Part shown: in pieces, positions 1 through 6,913 of the stretch
How positions within the stretch are numbered: position 1 is the first letter of the stretch
Layout of the letters: each line of letters begins with the position of its first letter
NCBI GenBank assembly: GCA_910577275.1
Contig: CAJTMW010000027.1
Location: forward strand, 1 to 57,938
Reading direction: 5' to 3'
Source: an uncultured Lachnospiraceae bacterium
Lineage (GTDB): Bacteria > Bacillota > Clostridia > Lachnospirales > Lachnospiraceae
Length of the DNA: 57,938 bases
The notes under the pieces: model-generated
Told to the model about the DNA's origin: nothing
What the model saw: the letters and a program-made list of their open reading frames with translations, nothing else
The model's database searches: none
Made by a program: the position numbers and the translations under genes

Positions 1-73
1 TCAGCCGGACAGGGAACGGCAAAATTTTTTACACTTCTTTTACTTCTTTATCCCATATAAGCAAAAGCCCCGG

Positions 74-667
74 TTAAGGCATGGGCGTTTTTTCGGGAAT
101 CATACGGGCGCGCCTTAAAGCGGTAACCACAGGCTTATAGAGAAACAGCGTAATGGCTGCATTCAGGCCGCCTTTGATGAAATTAAAAGGCAGGAAAGCG
201 GGCAAAAGCAGACGGGCGACATCTTCCCTTGTGGTTCCCATGTAAAGAGGAGCGATTAGGTAATTCCAGAGCAGCATGACAACAATCATACATGCCCACC
301 CTGACAAAAGCCCGGCAACCATGCCCGGGCGGGTGCGCTTCTTCTTACAATAAGCGGCTCGCGGAGCGTGACAGCGTTTGTTGTAAATTGACGCCGCCGT
401 GCAGGCAAAGGAGCAGCTTGAAATGACATTCATGAGGAAACCTAAAATGCCGTTTTCGCTGATGGTAAGCATCTGTACGAAGGAAACAATCAGGGAAATC
501 CAAAAGGAAGTGAGAGGGCCGAAAATCAGTCCTCCGATTGTGATGACCACATCCTTCGGCTCATACTTTAAGAAAAGTATGAGGGGGATACGCATGGTGA
601 CGACAGCCAGATAGGCCAGAGCGCAGAACATGCCGGTTGCAGTAAGTTTTTTTGTTTTGTAATCCAT
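74..667 (-). CDS. ribU: Riboflavin ECF transporter substrate-binding subunit (RibU-like)
   Basis: This 197-residue, very hydrophobic protein is an S component of an energy-coupling factor transporter. It captures riboflavin at the membrane and works with the shared EcfT/EcfA modules, which are not encoded here. About five to six membrane segments are visible. The N-terminal half has the typical layout of a short Lys-rich start, an A-rich first helix (residues 10-25) and a KYEPKDVVI loop. The start follows an AGGAGGT ribosome binding site. Substrate assignment rests mainly on the FMN riboswitch just upstream (812-921), since S components diverge strongly in sequence. A basic segment around residues 95-115 is a cytoplasmic loop. 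Family assignment is firm and riboflavin is very likely; another flavin or vitamin is the only real alternative. Confidence 0.9.
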   Translation of the reverse strand: MDYKTKKLTATGMFCALAYLAVVTMRIPLILFLKYEPKDVVITIGGLIFGPLTSFWISLIVSFVQMLTISENGILGFLMNVISSCSFACTAASIYNKRCHAPRAAYCKKKRTRPGMVAGLLSGWACMIVVMLLWNYLIAPLYMGTTREDVARLLLPAFLPFNFIKGGLNAAITLFLYKPVVTALRRARMIPEKTPMP

Positions 668-680
668 TGGGATACCTCCT

Positions 681-723
681 AAAAAAAATTAACACCCTAA
701 ATACAAAAGATGCCTTTAGGGTG
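681..723 (-). terminator. Expression-platform terminator of the FMN riboswitch
   Basis: Read on the minus strand, CACCCTAAA (715-723) pairs perfectly with TTTAGGGTG (693-701), followed by a U-rich run at 681-690. The run ends immediately before the AGGAGGT of the riboflavin transporter gene. Its position between aptamer and start codon indicates FMN-controlled transcription termination. Confidence 0.85.
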
Positions 724-811
724 CGGAAGTATCGGTGTGCTGAATGTCAACAGAGCAGTCTGATAATAAAAAAGAGTGCAAAAAGCCAGAGTTATCCTGA
801 CTATCAACACA

Positions 812-921
812 CCTTCTTTAATCCGGCCTTTAACCGTCGGTACCGGAATTCCACCGGACCCCGTGCTTTCGCACCCGCGGACTGTAACCGCCGAGCGGGA
901 ATTTCACCCTGCCCTGAAGAC
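812..921 (-). promoter_or_regulatory. FMN riboswitch (RFN element) aptamer
   Basis: On the minus strand the hallmark conserved blocks of the RFN element appear in order: TCTTCAGGGCAGGGTGAAA, then CCCGCTCGGCGGT, CAGTCCGCG, GGTCCGGTGGAATTCCGG, ACCGACGGTTAAAG and GCCGGATTAAAGAAGG. The closing P1 stem pairs TCTTC with GAAGG. FMN binding is known to turn off riboflavin synthesis or uptake genes, which fits the transporter gene downstream. The terminator at 681-723 is the output device. Between aptamer and terminator there are about 90 nt that could hold the anti-terminator strand. Confidence 0.95.
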
Positions 922-947
922 ATTATTGCTATTTAGTTGTTTGTTAC

Positions 948-976
948 AGGATAACTTATTTGGGAGATGGCGTCAA
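948..976 (-). promoter_or_regulatory. Promoter of the riboswitch-controlled ribU transcript
   Basis: On the minus strand TTGACG (971-976) lies 17 bp from TATCCT (948-953), a good sigma-A match. It is placed about 25 bp upstream of the FMN aptamer. Confidence 0.6.
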
Positions 977-1014
977 GGAGAATGTAATAAAATTGATTTC
1001 CGCAAACAAAAAAA

Positions 1015-1032
1015 GGTTGACGTATGTCTACC
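1015..1032. promoter_or_regulatory. Operator 1, imperfect 18-bp palindrome over the -35 box
   Basis: GGTTGACGTATGTCTACC reads nearly the same on both strands (GGTnGACnT/AnGTCnACC). It covers the -35 hexamer. A second, closely related site lies at 1049-1066, with centres 34 bp apart (about three helical turns). BlaI/MecI dimers are known to bind paired dyads in this arrangement; binding here is inferred. Confidence 0.6.
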
Positions 1033-1045
1033 CTTATGCTAATGT
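1017..1045 (+). promoter_or_regulatory. Promoter of the BlaI/BlaR1-like operon
   Basis: TTGACG (1017-1022), a 17-bp spacer and TAATGT (1040-1045) form a sigma-A promoter about 70 bp upstream of the repressor start. Operator-like repeats overlap the -35 box and follow the -10 box, as expected for an autorepressed operon. Confidence 0.65.
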
Positions 1046-1048
1046 ATA

Positions 1049-1066
1049 GGTGTACACATGTCGACC
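1049..1066. promoter_or_regulatory. Operator 2, imperfect 18-bp palindrome after the -10 box
   Basis: GGTGTACACATGTCGACC matches operator 1 at 13 of 18 positions and sits just downstream of the -10 box, where a bound repressor would block initiation. Together the sites define the shared pattern GGT-N2-AC-N2-ATGTC-N-ACC. Confidence 0.6.
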
Positions 1067-1111
1067 TTAAAATAATTCAGGACTTTGCATCTGAGAGAGC
1101 GGGGGGAAGTT

Positions 1112-1480
1112 ATGGTTCAATTATCAAATTATGAATGGAAAATCATGAATTTAATCTGGGAGGAGGAACCAAGGACTATTACACAGCTTACCAAAGCGCT
1201 GACGGACGAAACCGGATGGTCAAAGCATACGGTGATTACCTATTTAAAACGTCTGGAAGCCAAGGGGGCGGTTCGTTATGAGGAAGGAGAGAGGGCCAAA
1301 TTATTCTTTGCGGATATAAGCCGGAAGGAGGCGCAGTTGCAGGAGATAGATTCTTTCCTTAACAAAGCGTTTTCGGGCAGTCTGGGACTGATGGTAAAGA
1401 CTATGATAAAAGATGAGAAGCTTTCAGAGGAGGAGATTGAGGAATTAGAGGATATGCTGAAAAGAGCAAAGGGAGAATGA
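1112..1480 (+). CDS. BlaI/MecI-family transcriptional repressor
   Basis: A 122-residue winged-helix repressor. It begins with the family signature LSNYEWKIMNLIW, followed by the recognition helix region WSKHTVITYLKRLEAKGAV (about residues 37-55). The C-terminal half holds the helical dimerisation part and the site where the partner protease would cleave. The ATG at 1112 follows a G-rich site (GGGGGGAAG) and fits family N-termini better than an upstream TTG at 1085. The downstream BlaR1-like gene starts one base after the stop, so the two are co-transcribed. The paired dyads at 1015-1066 are its likely operators. The target need not be beta-lactam resistance: no beta-lactamase or PBP2a gene is present, and repression of its own operon is the only target visible here. 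Confidence 0.92.
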   Translation: MVQLSNYEWKIMNLIWEEEPRTITQLTKALTDETGWSKHTVITYLKRLEAKGAVRYEEGERAKLFFADISRKEAQLQEIDSFLNKAFSGSLGLMVKTMIKDEKLSEEEIEELEDMLKRAKGE

Positions 1481-1481
1481 T

Positions 1482-3512
1482 ATGGAAGTGATTATTCGTT
1501 CGGGAATTATTGTGACGGGGTTGCTTTTTATCCGAAAATTGGCTATGGGGAAAATATCAAGAAAGCTTCAATATTATATGTGGGGCATTTTGCCGATAGT
1601 ATTGCTGATTTTTCCTTATTTTCGGATACCCGCTCCGGCTTTTAGAGAAAATGCAAATCAAATCAGAAAAGCAGCGCAAGGCGAGTCTGGCGATGCGAAT
1701 ACGGATACCCTGGGAAAAATATTTTGGCAAAGTACCTTTTTCACGGACAATCAGGGAAACGACCGCGAATCAGAGAAAGGCAATGATTTATATGAGAGGA
1801 TAGAAGGGAGAGAGGAAAAGCAGGCAGGGACAGGCTGGCAATTCTTTTATGGTAAAAATGTTTTGAGAACCGTCAGGATGGCTGTAATGCTTACTATTAT
1901 CTGTTTCATTTTGGGAACCAACGGGATATTTGCGGTGAAGCTGTTTCGAAGCAGAATTTTTTTAAAGAAAGACGGGGAAACGAAAGTCAGGGTTTACCTG
2001 CTGGAGGAATGCGGAACCCCCTTTTTATTCGGCAGAAGCATTTATCTGCATCCTGATATGACAGAAAATGCAGAGGCTATGCGCTATATGATATTGCATG
2101 AATATTGTCATTTAAAACAGGGAGATTTGCTTTTTTCCTGTATAAAATATTTTCTATGCGCCGTTTACTGGTTTGACCCCTTTGTGTGGCTGGCAATATC
2201 CTATATCAACAGGGATTGCGAGCTGGCCTGCGACGAAGCGGTAACAGAGATAATCGGTGCGGACAGGCGACAGGATTATGGCATGACATTATTGAAACTG
2301 TTAAAAGGGAAAAGAGGAAACAAACGCTTTGCGGCAGGAATCTCCATGGGAGGAAAAAAGAGTTTGATGAGGGAGAGAATTTTGTTTTTATCAAAACCGT
2401 TACATAACCGGAGAGGAATAGGATGGACGCTTGGAGCTTTGGCAGGCTGTATATTACTGACCGGCTGTTCGTTAATGGGAAACAGCGTTATGGCAGGGCA
2501 AAGGAGCGGAAAAGAGCCGGTAAATGTATCTGAAAAGCAGAAAGCTTCGGATAGGGAATTTGCGGGCGGTAAACAGCAGGAAACGCCGGAATTTATGAAT
2601 GCTGTTGCAGAGAAAAAGGCTGATGAAGAAAATAATTATTATAACAATGCAAAAGAAAATGAGGGAACGCTTTATTTTACCCAGGAAGGTTACCTGTGCA
2701 GTATGGATTTAGGTTCAAAGGCTGTCAGGCAGTTGGAAAAAGGGAATTTCCTATTGGGAAACATAGACGGCAGTTATTTGTATTACATGAAATATCCGGC
2801 GGATACGGAGGAAGAAAGCGGCATCGGGAGGATGCATCTTACGACCATGGAACGGCGGATTTTACTACCCTGGGAGGAAAAATACTGGTCCTGTACGGAG
2901 ATTTTTTCAAAGGACGGCTGCCTTTACTTAGGGCTGGGGGATGAATGCGAAGCCTTTTTGACAGACAAAGGACAGGCAGTAAAAGCGGGCAGATATGAGA
3001 ATAAAATAGCAGATGATATGAAACTTTTTGAGGATTTGATGGAAGAGGCTCCTACTGTTAATTTTGGATATATTAATTCTATATTTAATTTCCATGTATT
3101 TACCCTGAGGGACAGTAAGACGGACACCCTGTATATTTGCGACACGAAAGCGCAACGGTCAGTGAAGAAGACCGGATGTCTGGGAGATGTTTTAGTCTGC
3201 GAATACGGCGTTGTTTATCTGGCGTTAAATGGTGATATTTATTTAAGTCCCCTGGATAATCTGAACGAAAATCGACTGCTGTTTTCTGCCGGTGAGAATG
3301 GAAAGGGCGTTACCTATGGCACATACGATAAAAACGGTTTGTATGTGTTTGAAAACGACGGGAAATCAATAAAATGTAAATGCATTTTGTGGGAAGGGGG
3401 GATAGTAGATATAAAGGAGTTTCCCGGCACAGGATTGCCAATAAAATTAAAACTCAGTGCATTTACGGATTATGTTGTGTATTTTGAAAATGAGAAGATT
3501 AATTTGGTGTAG
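1482..3512 (+). CDS. BlaR1/MecR1-like membrane sensor with M56 metalloprotease and an unusual extracellular domain
   Basis: A 676-residue membrane protein. The first half matches the BlaR1/MecR1 sensor-protease: membrane segments near residues 8-48 and 130-155, a zinc-protease motif HEYCH at 206-210, then the conserved DCELACDEA stretch about 40 residues later, and a further membrane segment near 315-335 (TLGALAGCILLTGCSL). Known members cleave the cognate BlaI repressor when the external sensor is engaged. Here the outside part (about 340-676) has no SxxK/SxN/KTG penicillin-binding motifs. It shows repeated short strands of the type LYFTQEGYLCSMDL, SYLYYMKY and DTLYICD, suggesting a beta-propeller of the DUF5050 kind. 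It therefore probably senses something other than a beta-lactam. Family call is strong; ligand unknown. Confidence 0.88.
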   Translation: MEVIIRSGIIVTGLLFIRKLAMGKISRKLQYYMWGILPIVLLIFPYFRIPAPAFRENANQIRKAAQGESGDANTDTLGKIFWQSTFFTDNQGNDRESEKGNDLYERIEGREEKQAGTGWQFFYGKNVLRTVRMAVMLTIICFILGTNGIFAVKLFRSRIFLKKDGETKVRVYLLEECGTPFLFGRSIYLHPDMTENAEAMRYMILHEYCHLKQGDLLFSCIKYFLCAVYWFDPFVWLAISYINRDCELACDEAVTEIIGADRRQDYGMTLLKLLKGKRGNKRFAAGISMGGKKSLMRERILFLSKPLHNRRGIGWTLGALAGCILLTGCSLMGNSVMAGQRSGKEPVNVSEKQKASDREFAGGKQQETPEFMNAVAEKKADEENNYYNNAKENEGTLYFTQEGYLCSMDLGSKAVRQLEKGNFLLGNIDGSYLYYMKYPADTEEESGIGRMHLTTMERRILLPWEEKYWSCTEIFSKDGCLYLGLGDECEAFLTDKGQAVKAGRYENKIADDMKLFEDLMEEAPTVNFGYINSIFNFHVFTLRDSKTDTLYICDTKAQRSVKKTGCLGDVLVCEYGVVYLALNGDIYLSPLDNLNENRLLFSAGENGKGVTYGTYDKNGLYVFENDGKSIKCKCILWEGGIVDIKEFPGTGLPIKLKLSAFTDYVVYFENEKINLV

Positions 3513-3561
3513 TATTTATCTTTTATAGTGAAAGAAGTATTATTTTTGAATAAATTTTATG

Positions 3562-3590
3562 TTTACAGTGTAATTACTATGTAGTACAAT
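3562..3590 (+). promoter_or_regulatory. Promoter of the RelB/DinJ-like antitoxin gene
   Basis: TTTACA (3562-3567), 17-bp spacer, TACAAT (3585-3590). An AGGAGGG ribosome binding site follows about 10 bp later. The region between the boxes contains the partial dyad TGTAATTACT/ATGTAGTACA, a possible autoregulatory site. Confidence 0.6.
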
Positions 3591-3612
3591 AGAAGCAGAA
3601 GGAGGGCAGGTT

Positions 3613-3939
3613 ATGGCCAATACATCATTGCTGCAAGTGAGGACTTCTGCAGAAGATAAAGAAAAAGCTTCGGAGATTTTGGAAAAGCTGGGAACCAATT
3701 TATCGGCGGTGGTCAATATGATGATAAAGCAGATTATCCTTACGGAAGGGATTCCCTTTGAAGTAAAAATATACCATCCGGCATATACCAAAACAGAAGC
3801 GGTGAAGGAAGTGGAAGCTACAATGGCGTTTGAAGGGATGGAGCTGACAGAAGAAGATATACAGATGCTGTGCGCCTATAAAAATGGGGAAGCATCAGGA
3901 GACGAACTACGGAAGCGCATCATGGGAGAGGTTGAATAA
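3613..3939 (+). CDS. RelB/DinJ-family antitoxin, apparently without a toxin
   Basis: A 108-residue protein with the ribbon-helix-helix N-terminus of RelB/DinJ antitoxins: strand LLQVRTSAEDKEKA, helix SEILEKLGTNLSAVVNMMIKQI and the family ending GIPFEVK (residues 5-56). Antitoxins of this type bind DNA as dimers through the N-terminus and neutralise an mRNA-cleaving or other toxin with the C-terminal tail. The start follows AGGAGGG. No intact toxin follows: the frame that overlaps its stop codon (3939-3998) ends after 19 codons. It is flanked by a chromosomal operon on each side, so it looks like the leftover of a toxin-antitoxin module or a solitary regulator. Family assignment is strong; present function is open. 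Confidence 0.85.
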   Translation: MANTSLLQVRTSAEDKEKASEILEKLGTNLSAVVNMMIKQIILTEGIPFEVKIYHPAYTKTEAVKEVEATMAFEGMELTEEDIQMLCAYKNGEASGDELRKRIMGEVE

Positions 3940-3998
3940 TGCCGGATAAAATATACTGCTGCCTGCGATTAGGGCGGGGATTTGCACAGCGTGTTTGA
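3939..3998 (+). pseudogene. Remnant of a co-translated toxin gene start (19 codons)
   Basis: An ATG overlaps the antitoxin stop codon (TAATG), the classic arrangement of a coupled second gene. It reads MPDKIYCCLRLGRGFAQRV and then stops. The beginning MPDK-(aromatic) resembles, from memory, the start of Fic-type proteins that follow RelB/DinJ genes in related bacteria. No further homologous frame is visible before the beta-glucosidase gene at 4109. I read it as the stump of a deleted toxin; it could also be a chance frame. Confidence 0.4.
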
Positions 3999-4108
3999 CA
4001 TCCGATAGCGGGAAAGATATAATGTAATGTGTGCAGGGTATGCATAAGCAAACAACAAAAAGGTCTGCGAAAAGCTTTAGCGGGCAGTATGGGGAAAGGA
4101 AAGAGAGA

Positions 4109-5467
4109 ATGGGATTTCAAAAGGATTTTGCATGGGGAGCGGCCACATCCTCCTATCAGATTGAGGGAGCGGCCTATGAGGACGGCAAGGGGCTGCATAT
4201 ATGGGATGTGTTCTGCCGTGAAAAGGGAAAGGTTTTCGGAGGGGATACCGGCGACGTGGCCTGTGACCATTATCACAGGTTTAAGGAAGACGTGGCGATT
4301 ATGAAGGAAATGGGGCTTAAGGCTTACCGCTTTTCCTTATCCTGGCCGAGGATTCTGCCGGAGGGAACCGGAAAGGTAAACGAAGCCGGCATCCGGTTTT
4401 ATAACCAGCTCATTGACGAGCTTTTATCGGCCGGAATCGAGCCTTATATTACGCTGTTTCACTGGGATTACCCTTATGAGCTTTATAAAAAAGGGGGCTG
4501 GATGAACGATGAGAGCCCTGACTGGTTCGGCGAATATGCGAAGGTGGTTGCGGAGAATTTTTCCGACAGGGTGACCCATTATTTTACGTTAAACGAGCCC
4601 CAGTGTTTTATCGGAGCAGGATTTTTTCAGGGGGAGCACGCGCCGGGGCTCAGGTGTCCTGTGAAGGATACGCTTCTGATGGCACATAATACCTTAAAGG
4701 GGCACGGACGGGCGGTTCAGGCGCTTCGGGAATTTGGAAAACAGCCGCTTACCGTCGGATATGCGCCTACCAGTACCATTCTTTATCCTGCCACGAAGCA
4801 TGAGGAGGATGTGGAAGCGGCGAGAAAGGCATATTTCTCCCTGCCTGATGTAGAAAACTGGTCATGGAATGTGTCCTGGTGGTCGGACCCGGTGATTTTC
4901 GGCGCGTACCCTGAGGAGGGGTTAAAGAAATACGAGGCGTATCTTCCGAAGATTACGGACGCTGATATGAAGCTGATTTCAGAGCCCATTGATATTTACG
5001 GGCAGAATATTTATAACGGCCGGTGTATCCGCATGGGTCAGGACGGGAAGCCCGAGGAGGTGAAGCGTCCCGCCGGAGCGCAGACTACGGCTATGGACTG
5101 GCCTGTGACGCCTCAGTGTCTTTACTGGGGGCCGAAGTTCTTACAGGAAAGGTATCATAAGCCCATTTACATTACGGAAAACGGCTTATCCTGCAGAGAT
5201 GTGGTTTCCGCGGACGGAAAGGTGCATGACGCGGGAAGAATCGACTTCCTTGCAAATTATCTGGCGGAATTAAAGCGTGCCGCCGAAGACGGCGTGGATA
5301 TCAGGGGGTATTTCCAGTGGTCGCTGATGGATAATTTCGAGTGGGCGAGAGGCTATGCGGAGAGATTTGGCCTGATTTATGTGGATTATGATTCTCAGCA
5401 GAGAATATGGAAGGATTCCGCTTACTGGTATAAATCCGTGATAGAGGCAAACGGGGAAAATATATAA
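4109..5467 (+). CDS. bglA: GH1 beta-glucosidase
   Basis: A 452-residue glycoside hydrolase family 1 enzyme, the normal length for the family. It starts with the conserved FAWGAATSSYQIEGA and carries the acid/base glutamate in TLNEP (E163) and the nucleophile in YITENG (E357), plus HWDYP and the C-terminal WSLMDNFEWARGY substrate-binding stretch. It hydrolyses terminal beta-glucosides such as cellobiose in the cytoplasm. No signal peptide and no adjacent phosphotransferase genes are present, so a non-phosphorylated substrate is somewhat more likely than a 6-phospho one. The ATG at 4109 is preceded by GGAAAGGA; an upstream in-frame ATG at 4031 would add 26 residues with no family match. Confidence 0.95.
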   Translation: MGFQKDFAWGAATSSYQIEGAAYEDGKGLHIWDVFCREKGKVFGGDTGDVACDHYHRFKEDVAIMKEMGLKAYRFSLSWPRILPEGTGKVNEAGIRFYNQLIDELLSAGIEPYITLFHWDYPYELYKKGGWMNDESPDWFGEYAKVVAENFSDRVTHYFTLNEPQCFIGAGFFQGEHAPGLRCPVKDTLLMAHNTLKGHGRAVQALREFGKQPLTVGYAPTSTILYPATKHEEDVEAARKAYFSLPDVENWSWNVSWWSDPVIFGAYPEEGLKKYEAYLPKITDADMKLISEPIDIYGQNIYNGRCIRMGQDGKPEEVKRPAGAQTTAMDWPVTPQCLYWGPKFLQERYHKPIYITENGLSCRDVVSADGKVHDAGRIDFLANYLAELKRAAEDGVDIRGYFQWSLMDNFEWARGYAERFGLIYVDYDSQQRIWKDSAYWYKSVIEANGENI

Positions 5468-5474
5468 AAAATAA

Positions 5475-5563
5475 GGAGCTGTTGTCCGGCGGCTTCCTTA
5501 AGGCGGCAGGTTCGGCGGATGTATTGCGCCGCCATGCGCCCGGAAGTGCCTGCATACAGCTCC
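5475..5563. other. Large structured intergenic stem between convergent genes
   Basis: GGAGCTGT (5475-5482) pairs perfectly with ACAGCTCC (5556-5563). The enclosed 73 nt contain further complementary G/C blocks (GGCGG... and ...CCGCC). It lies between the convergent beta-glucosidase and CarD-like genes with no clear U tract, so it may act as a two-way transcription barrier. Confidence 0.4.
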
Positions 5564-5573
5564 CCAAAGGTTT

Positions 5574-6089
5574 CTAAGAGGAGATGGTATCGATACAGCT
5601 TGCAATATAGGCTTTGATTTCGTCACGAGGCTTATCAAGAGCAACGGCAAGCTCTCCGTAGAGAGTGTTTTCCACAAGGCTGAAATAACGGCTGTCCAGA
5701 GCGGTTACTTTATGCCCCATTAAGATTCTCTTTTCTCTGCGGAGGTAAATGGTTTTCATCAGCTGTACCCAGGCTGTGCAGCTGTTGGAACGCATGTATT
5801 CCTTGTAGGTGTTTTCCAGGGTCTTTTCATTGGTGATTGTGATGGGAGGAATTTCGGGCATTGCCCTGATAAGAAGGTCGGCTTCTTCCCTGGAAAGGGC
5901 AGGGCGCAGAAGCGTGTCGGCCATATCTACCGGCGTGTACACGGTGCTTCCGGAAGAGTAGACCGGTTTCAGCAGGTAATATTTTCTGTTCTTATCCACA
6001 CCGGTCAGATTCAGGGTGGTAATGTCCTGAACGATGCATATTCCGTTACTGCCGTAGATAACATAGGCTCCTTTTTCAAACATGTTCAA
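5574..6089 (-). CDS. CarD/TRCF-domain transcriptional regulator
   Basis: A 171-residue protein whose N-terminal 60 residues (FEKGAYVIYGSNGICIVQDI ... YYLLKPVYSSGSTVYTPVD) match the RNA-polymerase-interacting Tudor-like domain of CarD and Mfd. The remainder is helical, as in CarD proteins that touch promoter DNA next to the -10 box. Related proteins bind the polymerase beta subunit and modulate open-complex stability. Length is normal for the family. It has its own promoter (6116-6145) and an AAGGAGG ribosome binding site, and stands alone between unrelated genes. Which promoters it affects cannot be told from the sequence. Confidence 0.9.
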   Translation of the reverse strand: MNMFEKGAYVIYGSNGICIVQDITTLNLTGVDKNRKYYLLKPVYSSGSTVYTPVDMADTLLRPALSREEADLLIRAMPEIPPITITNEKTLENTYKEYMRSNSCTAWVQLMKTIYLRREKRILMGHKVTALDSRYFSLVENTLYGELAVALDKPRDEIKAYIASCIDTISS

Positions 6090-6115
6090 ACCTCCTTAAA
6101 AATCGATATATTCTT

Positions 6116-6145
6116 ATTATACCAAGATTTTTGGGAAAATGTCAG
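6116..6145 (-). promoter_or_regulatory. Promoter of the CarD-like gene
   Basis: On the minus strand CTGACA (6140-6145), an 18-bp spacer and a perfect TATAAT (6116-6121). It lies about 27 bp before the start codon and ribosome binding site. Confidence 0.6.
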
Positions 6146-6202
6146 TTAATTTTAAAGTTATTTAAATATTTGTCCGTCTATACGGTGGAAGTAAGGAGTG
6201 GG

Positions 6203-6787
6203 ATGAGACTTTACTTAGTCAGGCATGGGGAAACAGACTGGAATATTGAAAATAGAATTCAGGGGCAGACAGATACCGAATTAAATGAAAAGGGCAGGCA
6301 GCAGGCGGATAAGCTTGCGGGGGAGCTTGTCAGAGGATATCAGATTAAAAAAATCTATGCCAGCGGAAAGGCGCGGGCATGGGAGACAGCCAATATTGTC
6401 GGCAGGGAACTGGGAATTAAACCGAAACGGAAGGAGGGGCTTGAGGAAATCAGCTTTGGCAAATGGGAGGGCTATACCTGGAAGCAGGTAAAAGAGACTT
6501 TCCCGGAGGAGTATCTGGTGTGGCAGAAGAACCGCCGGTATCAGGTTCCCCCTATGGGAGAATCCTATCAGCAGCTTTTGGGAAGGCTTCTTCCGGCTCT
6601 TGACGATATCATTCAGGAGGGTGGGGAGGATACGCTGGCTGTGACGCACAGCGCAGTAATTATGACGCTGATGTCGTACCTCTACGATACCCCCTTTGAG
6701 GATATGGCGAGAAACTACAGAACCGGCAATGCCGGAATCGTGGAGCTTGACCAGGAGCTGTTTTATCAGAGATATGCGGGAAATTAG
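6203..6787 (+). CDS. Histidine phosphatase family protein (phosphoglycerate-mutase-like)
   Basis: A 194-residue cytoplasmic enzyme of the histidine phosphatase superfamily. The catalytic motif LVRHGETDWN places the phospho-accepting histidine at residue 8. The second motif is the acidic LEEISFGKWEG region, and the second catalytic histidine lies in AVTHSAVI near residue 150. Family members include alpha-ribazole phosphatase, broad phosphosugar phosphatases and phosphoglycerate mutases; the small size and lack of mutase-specific inserts favour a phosphatase. The start at 6203 follows GTAAGGAGTG; an in-frame upstream codon at 6131 adds residues absent from the family. The substrate is not deducible; the neighbouring ROK kinase suggests but does not prove a sugar phosphate. 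Confidence 0.88.
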   Translation: MRLYLVRHGETDWNIENRIQGQTDTELNEKGRQQADKLAGELVRGYQIKKIYASGKARAWETANIVGRELGIKPKRKEGLEEISFGKWEGYTWKQVKETFPEEYLVWQKNRRYQVPPMGESYQQLLGRLLPALDDIIQEGGEDTLAVTHSAVIMTLMSYLYDTPFEDMARNYRTGNAGIVELDQELFYQRYAGN

Positions 6788-6913
6788 AGTTACGGAAGCT
6801 GTTGTTTGCGGCAAGATGCGCGGAGCAGGAAGCAGACGCATTGAGCTGCATTTATAAAAATGAAAAAGAAAGGATAAGGCGCCGGCGCATTTGCCGGCAG
6901 TCCGGGGCAGATT

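Noticed and set aside
652..1042. Forward-strand reading frames of 88-94 codons across the riboswitch region
   Set aside because: They run antisense through the FMN aptamer and terminator, have no ribosome binding site and no protein-like composition.
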